A stretch of 64,000 nt of DNA from Site-B1 sp963722665 (GTDB taxonomy: Bacteria > Bacteroidota > Bacteroidia > Flavobacteriales > Flavobacteriaceae): positions 1 to 64,000 of the forward strand of contig CAVRNW010000011.1 in NCBI GenBank assembly GCA_963722665.1. The letters are read 5' to 3'. The translations under genes were made by a program, and so were the position numbers. Below, piece after piece: positions 27,678 through 36,206 of this stretch. The stretch's first letter is position 1, and each line of letters opens with the position of its first letter. The notes below the pieces were generated by a model that ran no database searches, was not told the DNA's origin, and saw only the letters and a list, made by a program, of their open reading frames with translations.

Positions 27678-28199
27678 ATGAAAACAACAGTAAAATCATT
27701 AATCGCAGTATTCAGTTTTATAATGCTTTTAACTTCAAGTACTTATCTTTTTGCTCAAGAAACTGATTATGGTCCAATCATGAACCAGCTTTCACAAGAG
27801 CAACAAGAAATGCTTCAAACTCAACGTCAGTTGATGTTACAAAACAGAGAACAACTTCGCGCATCATTAACCGAAGAACAATTAGCCATTTTGCAGGATC
27901 AAACTCAAACAAGAGAACAAATAAGACAAAGGTTAAGAGATTGTTTTACTGATGAACAAAACCAATTGGTTCAAAACCAGGAAGGACAATTACGCCAAGT
28001 TAGAAATCAGTTCAGAAACTCATTGACTCAAGAGCAAAGACAAATGCTACAAGAACGTGTACAACAAACCAGACAATCAAGGGATCAAGGTGAGATCAGA
28101 AATCAAAACGGATTTGGAAGTGATGGAGAACGTCCGGGAAGAAATGGAACAGGACAAGGTTCTGGAGGTGGAAATGGTAATGGAAATGGTGGAAACTAA
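27678..28199 (+). CDS. Secreted Gln/Arg-rich protein with LTxxQ repeats (Spy/CpxP-like)
   Basis: 173 residues with a signal peptide (MKTTVKSLIAVFSFIMLLTS..., cleavage after LFAQ). It then has a long helical region with repeats LSQEQQEML, LTEEQLAIL, FTDEQNQLV and LTQEQRQML, and ends in a Gly/Asn-rich tail. The L-[TS]-x-x-Q repeats are the hallmark of the Spy/CpxP family of periplasmic chaperones, which are themselves under envelope-stress control. Assignment is by motif; sequence composition alone could give weak resemblance. It probably acts in the periplasm under control of the upstream sigma factor. Confidence 0.75.
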   Translation: MKTTVKSLIAVFSFIMLLTSSTYLFAQETDYGPIMNQLSQEQQEMLQTQRQLMLQNREQLRASLTEEQLAILQDQTQTREQIRQRLRDCFTDEQNQLVQNQEGQLRQVRNQFRNSLTQEQRQMLQERVQQTRQSRDQGEIRNQNGFGSDGERPGRNGTGQGSGGGNGNGNGGN

Positions 28200-28212
28200 A
28201 TTCAATTGAATT

Positions 28213-29124
28213 ATGGGGTCTTATCAAAAAAGATTCAAACTAGAATTAAGTTTAATATGGTTGCTGCTGTTTACAGTGGCAACCACTGTTAGTTCTTATG
28301 CTCAGGTAACAAATGACGAAGATGAAATTGATATACTTCTTGATGAGTTATTCTTTAACGACCAGCAATTTATTGATGAGATCTTAGACTCTTTTAACAC
28401 CTACAACTTCATTTATACAAATGTATCATTCAACAGCAACACCTTCTTTTCCGGTCGCGATTCCGGAATCGATCAATTTAATTTAGTTCCACAGATATCT
28501 TATTACAGTTCATCTGGCTTTAATGTGAGTGTTTCAGGCATTTATTACGAAACATTTGAACCAAATTGGGATTTTACCAATGTATCTGTTGGTTATTTTA
28601 ATACAATAGGGAAAAATAAACTATTAACTTATAATGCAGGATATACCAGATATTTTTATTCTGATGGTTGGGATACCTTCACAAACTCCTTAGATTTAAG
28701 CATAGGATTACGAACTAAAAAACGAAACCTTGGCACAAAACTGGGAGCATCTTATTTGTTTGGAACCGATCAATCATTCCAGTTAGTATCCAGTAGTTAC
28801 GGAAAAATCACTATTGCCAAACAAAAGAATTTTTCATTAAAGCTGATACCTAAACTCAATTTTATCCTTGCTCAACAAACAATTGCATTGGAGCAACTAG
28901 TAGGTCAAGGTGATCAGGTGACTACCGAATTTGTCTACAACGATATTTTTGATCTGTTAAATACTCAAATTAATATCCCTGTATCTTTAACGACCAAATC
29001 ATGGGATTTTGAATTTGGTTATAACATTAACTTTCCTTCTGCCTTAGAATCAGAATCTGATTTAAAAACAACAAGCTTTTTTAATATTTCTATTGGTTAT
29101 TTAATTGATTTGGACAAGAAATAA
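28213..29124 (+). CDS. Outer-membrane beta-barrel protein of the sigma-factor module
   Basis: 303 residues. An N-terminal signal sequence ends in VSSYAQ, then comes an acidic segment (DEIDILLDELFFNDQQFIDE), and the rest alternates polar and hydrophobic residues in strand-like blocks ending SFFNISIGYLIDL. No known family was recognised. The position 14 bp after the LTxxQ gene places it in the same operon. A porin-like or assembly-related role in the outer membrane is an inference. Confidence 0.75.
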   Translation: MGSYQKRFKLELSLIWLLLFTVATTVSSYAQVTNDEDEIDILLDELFFNDQQFIDEILDSFNTYNFIYTNVSFNSNTFFSGRDSGIDQFNLVPQISYYSSSGFNVSVSGIYYETFEPNWDFTNVSVGYFNTIGKNKLLTYNAGYTRYFYSDGWDTFTNSLDLSIGLRTKKRNLGTKLGASYLFGTDQSFQLVSSSYGKITIAKQKNFSLKLIPKLNFILAQQTIALEQLVGQGDQVTTEFVYNDIFDLLNTQINIPVSLTTKSWDFEFGYNINFPSALESESDLKTTSFFNISIGYLIDLDKK

Positions 29125-29259
29125 TTTTAAAACATTTTGTTTATAAATTGACTACTTAATTTAGATGTTTAAAAAAGAGTTAACAACTATTCACCTTAAT
29201 ACAAAGGCAACTATCATCTATTCGCTAAATTGCTTCCCGACAAACTAATTTAAATAAAC

Positions 29260-29982
29260 ATGGCAAAAAAAATTACTAATGTGGAAAGTGGTGAAACTAC
29301 ACCATCATCAAATGAAGGAAGAGTTTTTACACCTTCTGAAGAAAACGCTTCTAAAGCAAAAATGTTTCGTGTAATATCTATTATCCTATGGGCAATAGGC
29401 ATTGGAATTGAGATTTTTGCAATTTTAAAACTTAGAGAGGTCCCAATTGATATGACTTTAATGATCATACTCATTGTTGCCATACTCATCCTTGTCGTTA
29501 TCGCTAATGTTTTATGGAAAAAAGCGAACCGACTTGATCCGGCTTCGGAAAAGAACAAGACGAAATTCTTTATCCAAAATCAGCTGGGGCTTATAATTAG
29601 TGTGATTGCCTTCTTACCCCTTGTTATTCTTATATTAACCAATAAAAATTTAAGTGGCAAGCAAAAAGGTATTCTTGGTTCTATTGCCGGAGCAGCACTC
29701 GTAATTGCAGGTTTAACAGGGACAGAATTTAATCCGGCTTCTCAAGAGCAATATGCCGAACAAACATCACAAGTAGAACTTTTAAATGATGGTGTTAATA
29801 ACGTTTACTGGACTAAATCGGGTAAAAGCTATCACTTATTCCAAGATTGCGGTTATATAAATTCTGACAGGACAAATGAAATTTTTCAAGGCTCTGTGGC
29901 AAGTGCCAGAGAACTAAAAAACATAACAGATTTATGCGATCGTTGCGGAAACAAAGCGAAAAAAGCCAAAGGAATAGAATAA
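29260..29982 (+). CDS. Membrane protein with C-terminal cysteine/histidine motif
   Basis: 240 residues. After a 33-residue polar N-terminus come four hydrophobic helices (about residues 35-150), then a soluble C-terminal domain with YWTKSGKSYHLFQDC and, 30 residues later, LCDRCGNKAKK. The pattern TKSGK-x-YH...C...C-x-x-C is like the small metal-binding tails found on secreted nucleases and lipoproteins (Ada-like). No function is known. It is a single gene on the plus strand that ends at a strong bidirectional terminator. Annotated here as a conserved membrane protein of unknown function. Confidence 0.7.
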   Translation: MAKKITNVESGETTPSSNEGRVFTPSEENASKAKMFRVISIILWAIGIGIEIFAILKLREVPIDMTLMIILIVAILILVVIANVLWKKANRLDPASEKNKTKFFIQNQLGLIISVIAFLPLVILILTNKNLSGKQKGILGSIAGAALVIAGLTGTEFNPASQEQYAEQTSQVELLNDGVNNVYWTKSGKSYHLFQDCGYINSDRTNEIFQGSVASARELKNITDLCDRCGNKAKKAKGIE

Positions 29983-30008
29983 TTCAACAGGATGTAATGA
30001 CTGCTTTT

Positions 30009-30044
30009 AAATGTGTGTGCTTTTATTGGCATACACATTTTTTT
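30009..30044. terminator. Bidirectional terminator
   Basis: A 12-bp stem AAATGTGTGTGC / GCATACACATTT (one G-U pair) with T-runs on both sides, between the convergent membrane-protein gene and the cysteine-synthase gene. Confidence 0.85.
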
Positions 30045-30052
30045 AATAAGAG

Positions 30053-31035
30053 CTAATCTATGTAGCCCATTTCACGCATCCAAACGTCATTAAACATTTT
30101 ACCAACATAGCGACTGCCATGATCGTGAAATAATACAACAACCACATCATCTTTTGTGAAATGTTCTTTTAACTGCAACACCCCTTTTATTGCAGAGCCT
30201 GCAGAATTCCCTAAAAACATCCCTTCTTCTTTCGCCAATCTTTGAGTGTAAATGGCTCCATCTTTGTCGGTAACTTTGGTAAAGCCATCAATGATACTAA
30301 AATCAACATTTTTTGGTAAAATATCTTCACCTATACCTTCGGTTACATAAGGATAAATTTCATTTTCATCAAAAATACCTGTTTCGTGGTATTTTTTAAA
30401 TACGCTTCCATAGGTATCAACCCCCCAAATTTTAATATTTGGGTTTTGTTCTTTTAAATATCTCCCAACTCCGGAAATGGTACCTCCTGTTCCTACTCCT
30501 ACTACAAAATGGGTGATTTTTCCATCTGTTTGTTTCCATATTTCCGGTCCTGTACTTTCATAATGAGCTTTGGTATTACTTAAATTATCATATTGATTAA
30601 CATACCACGCATTTGGTGTTTCTTCGGCTAATCGTCTAGAAACCGAATAATAACTTCGTGGATCATCTGGTTCTACATCCGTTGGACAAACAACCACTTC
30701 TGCTCCTACAGCTTTTAGATATATCTACTTTTTCTTTTGATTGTTTATCAGCCATAACAAAAATGCATTTGTACCCTTTTACAATGGCAGCTAGGGCTAA
30801 ACCCATTCCAGTATTACCAGAAGTTCCTTCAACAATAGTTCCTCCTGGTTTTAATAATCCCGCTTCTTCGGCATCTTCAATCATTTTAACTGCCATTCTA
30901 TCCTTTACCGAATTTCCTGGATTAAAGGGTTCGTATTTAGCCAACACCAAACAAGGTAATCCCTCTAGTGATCTTATTTATTTTAACTAAGGGTGTGTTA
31001 CCAATTGTTTCAAGTATGTTTTTTGCGTAATTCAT
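30053..31035 (-). pseudogene. PLP-dependent cysteine synthase family protein with two extra bases
   Basis: The family makes cysteine from O-acetylserine and sulfide, or acts in beta-replacement. The gene starts at ATG 31035 (MNYAKNILETIGNTPLVKIN) and includes NPGNSVKDRM with the PLP lysine, GTSGNTGMGLALAA, GVGTGGTISG and the C-terminal FHDHGSRYVGKMFND. Two breaks are seen: near 30966 (after NKIT) and near 30720 (after KVDI). Removing one base at each leaves 981 nt and a 326-residue protein in full agreement with the family. If both lesions are real the gene is dead; if they are read errors it is functional. A -7 box and a 19-bp palindrome lie upstream. Confidence 0.9.
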
Positions 31036-31051
31036 AATATTTTTTGCTTTG

Positions 31052-31097
31052 CAAAAATAGATAAAATAGAATTGTTTGTTTAGTTCAATGAACTAAA
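31052..31097 (-). promoter_or_regulatory. Promoter and palindromic operator of the cysteine synthase gene
   Basis: On the minus strand a -7 box TATTTTTG (31052-31059) precedes the gene by 17 bases. A perfect 19-bp palindrome TTTAGTTCA-A-TGAACTAAA (31079-31097) sits where the -33 element would be. A second inverted repeat TTTTTGC / GCAAAAA overlaps the -7 box. This looks like repressor or activator binding, inferred from sequence alone. Confidence 0.6.
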
Positions 31098-31219
31098 TAC
31101 TATCACAACTATTGACTCATTTTACAATATAAGTATTTCATCGAATAATGAATGTATTTCATCCGTAATTCAATTTTTATATGTTATATTGAGAATAGAA
31201 ACCCCAAATTCTAAATGTT

Positions 31220-31813
31220 ATGAAAAAACTTAAACTTCTTCCTACAATCTTGTTGGCATGCTTAATTTTGACCTGTAGTAATGAGAAATCATTAGAATCT
31301 AGCTCTATCGAAATTCAAGACCCAAATTTCAGAGTATCAGAAAACAATTTAAATGGTCAATTTCACGGAACTTCTGATATTGAACCATGTATTACGACTA
31401 ATTTAATTGCCGGCCAAAATAATATTGCTGGCACTGTTTCGGTTTACAATGATGGTGAGAATTTAATAATTACTTATGTAACAAATGAAGATTGGTCGAT
31501 TGATCTTACGCATTTAAGCATTGGTGATTGCGATCAATCTATACCTACTAATGGATCTGGAAATCCAATGATTGGTCATTTTGAACATACAGAACCTCAT
31601 TCTGCCGGGACATCTGAAGTTGTTTATCTAATAGCCTTAGATGCTTTAGAAGAGTACTTCTGTTTTGCCGCTCATGCCGAAGTTACCGGACCAACTGGAG
31701 GTGAAACCGCCTGGGCTGAAGGTACAGAATTCGAAGGCAATAGTTGGGCTATGTTTGTTGAAGCTCAATTATCAGATTGCCCAGCTGAGGATACAGATGA
31801 TGGAGTTTATTAA
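31220..31813 (+). CDS. Lipoprotein, copy 1 of a duplicated pair
   Basis: 197 residues with a lipoprotein signal (LILTCS, lipidated Cys19). The body contains DPNFRV, EPCITTNLIAGQ, DWSIDLTHLSIGDCDQSIPT, GHFEHTEPH and an AHAEVTGP..TAWAEGT block. It shares all of these with the protein encoded at 32493-33570, but ends after DTDDGVY and lacks the calcium-binding tail. The function is unknown; a surface or secreted role is likely. A paralog and a matching 3' fragment of an FtsX permease show that this unit arose by tandem duplication. Confidence 0.8.
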   Translation: MKKLKLLPTILLACLILTCSNEKSLESSSIEIQDPNFRVSENNLNGQFHGTSDIEPCITTNLIAGQNNIAGTVSVYNDGENLIITYVTNEDWSIDLTHLSIGDCDQSIPTNGSGNPMIGHFEHTEPHSAGTSEVVYLIALDALEEYFCFAAHAEVTGPTGGETAWAEGTEFEGNSWAMFVEAQLSDCPAEDTDDGVY

Positions 31814-31833
31814 AAAATAATTTCGTCAACCTA

Positions 31834-31863
31834 AAAGGCTTTATTATTCTTTATAAAGCCTTT
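31834..31863. terminator. Bidirectional terminator after lipoprotein copy 1
   Basis: Perfect stem AAAGGCTTTAT / ATAAAGCCTTT with a short A/T loop and T-runs on both sides, between the lipoprotein gene and the FtsX remnant. Confidence 0.8.
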
Positions 31864-31865
31864 AT

Positions 31866-32201
31866 TTATTCAAACCGAATTGCTTTAACAGGTGAGATCT
31901 TTGTTATTATATAAGATGGTACCAGCAACATGACCAAACATAGAATAAATGTGCCAAAATTTAAGGCTAAAACATAACTTAAGCTTATGTAAACCGGAGC
32001 TTCAGACACATAGTATACGCTCGAATCAAGTGGAAACAAACCAAAATATTTTTGAGCAAATAATAACTCAAATCCGATAACGTTGCTCTGACTTAACTCG
32101 GAAATGATAATAAGAAGCGCAGCATATAAAAGAATACCATTCTTATTTTCCAAATTGTTATCACACGTTTGTGAAATACAGCCAGCATTGTGAAATAGCA
32201 A
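31866..32201 (-). pseudogene. Remnant of the 3' end of an FtsX-like permease gene
   Basis: The last 75 residues (AQKYFGLFPLDSSVYYVSEA, PVY..., ALNFGTF, LCLVMLLVPSYIITKISPVK, ending AIRFE) are almost identical to the C-terminus of the full permease at 33625-34862. Upstream the similarity fades (NNLENKNGILLYAALLII against NNWSIRKVFLYNATYLII) and no N-terminal domain or start is found. It is therefore a truncated copy produced by duplication of the lipoprotein and permease end. About 290 bp downstream of it (32202-32492) I see no gene. Confidence 0.85.
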
Positions 32202-32492
32202 TATAGAAGCTTACAAAGCTAACATTTGTACAATTCACAAGTCTTATTAATCTGTAAAAATAAGATTATGAAAAAAGGTGGAAGTGATAGTCGTTTTTTT
32301 TAATTAAATAAGGATTCATTTTATATCTTGAAGACATGATCATTGATTAATGTTTTCATGAATAAATAACTTCTTCAATCCATCAATATCATTGAATAGT
32401 ACATAGTTTCCTCATAAATCTTGAGGTTTTACCGCAACATTACTAAGTGATTAAGCCATATATTTATAAATGATATCCAAAAACTAAATATT

Positions 32493-33570
32493 ATGAAAAA
32501 AATTTCAATCCCAATTGTACTTTTATTGACACTTTTATTTTTAGCTTGTAACAATGAAAACTTAGAATCGGACGAAGTACTACAAAGTGAAGACCCTAAT
32601 TTTAGGGTCTTGGAAAGCACAGTGAAACACAATTTTGCTTTCAGAGCATCATCCGAAGAACCTTGTTTAACTACTAATTTAATTGCTGGACAAGATTTTG
32701 AAAATCCTATTGGAACTGTAACGATTGATAGTGATGGTGACAACATTATCCTTACATATCGACACAAATGAATCCGACTGGACTATAGATCTTACACACC
32801 TGAGCATTGGCGATTGTGACCAATCAATCCCTACAACTGGATCAGGCAATCCTAAGGTTGGTCGTTTTGAACACACCGAACCTCATACTGAAGACACTAA
32901 TAACGTAGTTTACATGGTTGACCTAGATGCTTTAATTGCAGAACATGAGTTAGAAGATGTATACTGCTTTGCAGCACATGCTGAAGTAACCGGACCAGAC
33001 AGCGAAGAAACTGCATGGGCAGAAGGAACTGGTTTTGAAGGAAATAATTGGGCTATGTTTGTGCAAACCTCTTTATCTGAATGTGGTGATGACGATATAG
33101 ATAATGATGGAATACCAAATGAGGTTGATCCTGATAAGGATGGAGATGGAGAACTAAATGAGCAAGATAACTGTCCAGAAAAGTCTAATGTTTCGCAATC
33201 TGATTTGGATGGAGATGGAATTGGAGATTTATGTGATGATGATATAGATGGAGATGGAATACTAAATGAGGAAGATCTTGATATGGATGGAGATGAAATA
33301 TATGATAAAGAATATGTAGATGGAAATCTAGTTGAATTAAGTTCAAAAATTGGTGACTTGAATTATGATCCGAATGCCGATAACTGTCCAAAAACTAATA
33401 ATCCGGATCAAGCAGATAATGACCGAATTTATAATGAAATTGGTGAAGTAATAGGATATCAATCGGATGGAGTTGGAGATGAATGCGATAACTGTAAAGA
33501 TATTCCAAATGAAGATCAGATTGATCTTAATGGCGATGGAATAGGCGATGCATGTAACCCAGTAAAATAA
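32493..33570 (+). pseudogene. Lipoprotein with thrombospondin type 3 repeats, split by one extra base
   Basis: Copy 2 of the duplicated lipoprotein. It has a lipoprotein signal (LLFLAC, Cys19) and a body with the same blocks as copy 1. The tail is long and rich in D-x-D-x-D-G calcium-binding repeats, for example DNDGIPNEVDPDKDGDG and SDLDGDGIGDLCDDD, of the type 3 thrombospondin kind. The frame breaks near 32765, after NIILTYR; the paralog shows the sequence should continue Y-x-T-N-E-x-D-W. Removing one base leaves 1077 nt, a 358-residue protein. The repeats suggest a secreted, calcium-stabilised surface protein. Confidence 0.8.
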
Positions 33571-33590
33571 CAACTTTTAAGATAAGAAAT

Positions 33591-33626
33591 AAAGGCCTTT
33601 AGTCACAAAAACTAAGGGTCTTTTTT
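33591..33626. terminator. Bidirectional terminator after lipoprotein copy 2
   Basis: Stem AAAGGCCTTTAGT against ACTAAGGGTCTTT (with G-U pairs) and T-runs. It has the same position, between lipoprotein and FtsX end, as the terminator at 31834 and so probably belongs to the duplicated unit. Confidence 0.7.
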
Positions 33627-34862
33627 ATTCAAACCGAATGGCCTTAACAGGAGATATCTTTGTAATTATATATGATGGAACCAATAGCATTACCAGGCAC
33701 AATAAGAATGTTCCAATATTTAAGGCCAAAACATAACCAAAGCTTAAGTAAACCGGAGCTTCGGACACATAATAAACACTTGGATCAAAAGGAAACAATC
33801 CAAAATATTTTTGGGCAAGCAATAATCCTAATCCAATTACATTTCCCCAGAAAAGCCCTAAGATTATAAGATAAGTTGCGTTATATAAAAACACCTTTCT
33901 GATGCTCCAATTATTACTCCCTAAATGCTTTTAAAATTCCTATCATTTGGGTACGTTCCAGAATTAAGAACTAGCAAAGCCGTTATCATATTAATTCCAG
34001 CCACAAGTATCATGATTCCAATTATTGCATAGATGTTCTTATCAAAAATACTGATCCACTCAAAAATGGCTGCATATTTTTGTTGAACGGTAGTAGTATC
34101 CAGAGTTGATGGGATGGCATGGTAAATTTCTAATCCTTTTTCTTGTAATTCATCAAAATCATCAATAAAAACTTCGAAATTACCAACCTGATCCGATTCC
34201 CAACTATTTAATCGCTGAATATGTTTGATATCACCAATAATAAAAGTTTTATCTAATTCCTCCATACCGGAATTGTAAATCCCAATGACTTTATAAGTAA
34301 TAATGCTTGGAGGTCTGTTAATATCTGGTTTCACAAAGAATGTGTTGAATTTGTCACCTACTTTAAAGCCTAATCTGTTCGCTAAATAATCTGATATAAG
34401 AATATCTTCATTTCTTTCTTTAGAGAAATCGGGCAATTCTCCATCGATTAAATACTCTTTAAAATAATCCCAATTATAATCGGCACCAACGCCTTTTAAA
34501 ATAACACCCTCAAAATCAGTTTCCGTACGAATCACCCCAAACTTAGTAGCTACACCTTGAATATGACTAATACCATCAACCGATTTAAACTTAGGATAAA
34601 AGTCTTGATTTATTGATATTGGAATAAACGATTCCTCAGAATTATTACTATCGAATTGAGCAATCTTAACATGACCATTAAAAGATACGATCTTATCCCT
34701 TATTTTTTGCTGTAATCCCAGTCCGGTAGCAATGGCAATCATCATGACAATAATACCTATAGCAATTGCAGCAATACCAATTTTTATTATTGGTGCTGAT
34801 ATACTACTTTTATACGACTTACTACCAATAATTCGTTTAGCTAAAAAATATTCGTAGTTCAA
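33625..34862 (-). pseudogene. FtsX-like/LolC-type ABC permease with two extra bases
   Basis: The family forms the membrane part of lipoprotein-release or macrolide-type ABC transporters. The protein starts MNYEYFLAKRIIGSKSYKSS, followed by a first membrane helix, a large periplasmic MacB-type core domain, and three C-terminal helices. Two breaks lie close together near 33964 and 33922. Removing one base at each joins ALLVL to ILERTQMIGILKAFGSNNWS and gives 411 residues, the usual length. It starts with TTG only 9 bp from the start of the divergent NamZ gene. A second copy of its 3' end lies at 31866-32201. Confidence 0.88.
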
Positions 34863-34871
34863 CTTGTTCTT

Positions 34872-36140
34872 ATGCTTATAAATTTTCTCAAAAATACTGT
34901 TTTATTATTTGTTTTGGTGTCGATTTCCTGTGGAAGTGGGAATAAGTCGGAAGATGGAAGTAGGAAGCTCGAAGACCGAAGTCCGAAGACTAATATTAAT
35001 GGACTAACGACCATTATTGTTGGAGCCAACCAAACCTCAAAGTACTTGCCATTACTTGAAGGAAAAAGGGTTGGGATCGTTGCGAATCAGACTTCTATAA
35101 TCTATAGAGAATCGAGAATCAAGAACCAAGAATCAAGACATTTTACTCATTTAGTAGATTCATTAATGTCATTGAAAGTGAATGTGATCAAAGTTTTTGC
35201 TCCTGAACATGGTTTTCGCGGGAAGGCTGATGCCGGAGAAAAAGTGGTTGATGGTATTGACAGTAAAACAGGTTTACCAATTTTGTCACTTTATGGAAAA
35301 AACAAAAAACCGAATTCCGCACAGCTTAAAGACATTGAAATTATGATTTTTGACATTCAAGATGTTGGAGCACGATTTTACACTTATATTTCTACCTTGC
35401 ATTATGTTATGGAAGCTTGTGCTGAAGCTCAAATTCCTGTTTTAATTCTTGATAGGCCAAATCCTAACGGTCATTATATTGATGGTCCAATTCTGGAACC
35501 AGAGCACAAAAGTTTTGTTGGTATGCATCCGGTTCCTGTTGTTCATGGTATGACCATTGGTGAATATGCACAAATGATAAATGGCGAAAAGTGGTTAATG
35601 AATGGTGTGATTTGTGATATAACTGTTATTCCAGTTAAAAATTACACGCATCAAACGGCTTATAGTTTACCCATAAAACCAAGCCCAAATTTACCAAATG
35701 ATGTTGCCATCAACTTATACCCAAGTTTGTGTTTTTTTGAAGGTACTAATGTAAGTGCAGGACGAGGAACGGATAATCAATTTCAAATTTTTGGCAGTCC
35801 TTTTTTGGACACAAACATGTTTCCTTATAGTTACGAGTTTACACCTCAACCAAATGAAGGGGCTAAATATCCAAAACATGAAGGTAAATTGTGCATTGGG
35901 ATGGATTTAAGCAAAACCGAACGATTGAATCGATTGGATTTGACTTACTTGATTGAAGCCTATCAAGCCACAGAAAACAAAAGGGAATTCTTCAATGATT
36001 TTTTCACCAAACTAGCTGGGACCAAAAAATTACAAGAACAAATTGAAGGCGGACATACTGCTTATGAATTAAAAAAGAATTGGGTTCGAGGTTTACAGGC
36101 TTATGATGTTATGCGAAAGGCTTATATGATATATGAATAA
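34872..36140 (+). CDS. namZ: NamZ-type exo-beta-N-acetylmuramidase (DUF1343) lipoprotein
   Basis: 422 residues with a lipoprotein signal (LVLVSISCGSG, Cys20). DUF1343 proteins such as Tannerella NamZ remove terminal MurNAc from peptidoglycan fragments. Conserved blocks are GKRVGIVANQTS, APEHGFRGKADAGEKVVDG, FDIQDVGARFYTYISTLHYV and SAGRGTDNQFQIFGSPFL. Two short segments look foreign: residues about 26-40 are encoded by a degenerate GGAAG..GAAG repeat (34948-34990), and about residues 79-89 by an AGAATC..AAGAATC repeat (35105-35139). Both keep the frame. It probably acts at the periplasm or cell surface in muropeptide recycling. Confidence 0.88.
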   Translation: MLINFLKNTVLLFVLVSISCGSGNKSEDGSRKLEDRSPKTNINGLTTIIVGANQTSKYLPLLEGKRVGIVANQTSIIYRESRIKNQESRHFTHLVDSLMSLKVNVIKVFAPEHGFRGKADAGEKVVDGIDSKTGLPILSLYGKNKKPNSAQLKDIEIMIFDIQDVGARFYTYISTLHYVMEACAEAQIPVLILDRPNPNGHYIDGPILEPEHKSFVGMHPVPVVHGMTIGEYAQMINGEKWLMNGVICDITVIPVKNYTHQTAYSLPIKPSPNLPNDVAINLYPSLCFFEGTNVSAGRGTDNQFQIFGSPFLDTNMFPYSYEFTPQPNEGAKYPKHEGKLCIGMDLSKTERLNRLDLTYLIEAYQATENKREFFNDFFTKLAGTKKLQEQIEGGHTAYELKKNWVRGLQAYDVMRKAYMIYE

Positions 36141-36171
36141 AGATGCTTCGACCACATTTCTACAATCCCAT

Positions 36172-36187
36172 CCCGATAACTATCGGG
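36172..36187. repeat. CCCGATA..TATCGGG palindrome
   Basis: A hairpin with 7-bp arms inside CATCCCGATAACTATCGGGA and followed by CAGCATGA. The same core, also followed by CAGCATGA, recurs at 40489-40504. It lies between the NamZ and GDPD genes, which converge here, and might act as a weak terminator. Confidence 0.6.
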
Positions 36188-36206
36188 ACAGCATGAGATA
36201 ATGATT

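Noticed and set aside
33185..33391. Minus-strand frame rich in His and Leu
   Set aside because: It is the antisense of the calcium-binding D-x-D-x-D-G repeats of the lipoprotein.
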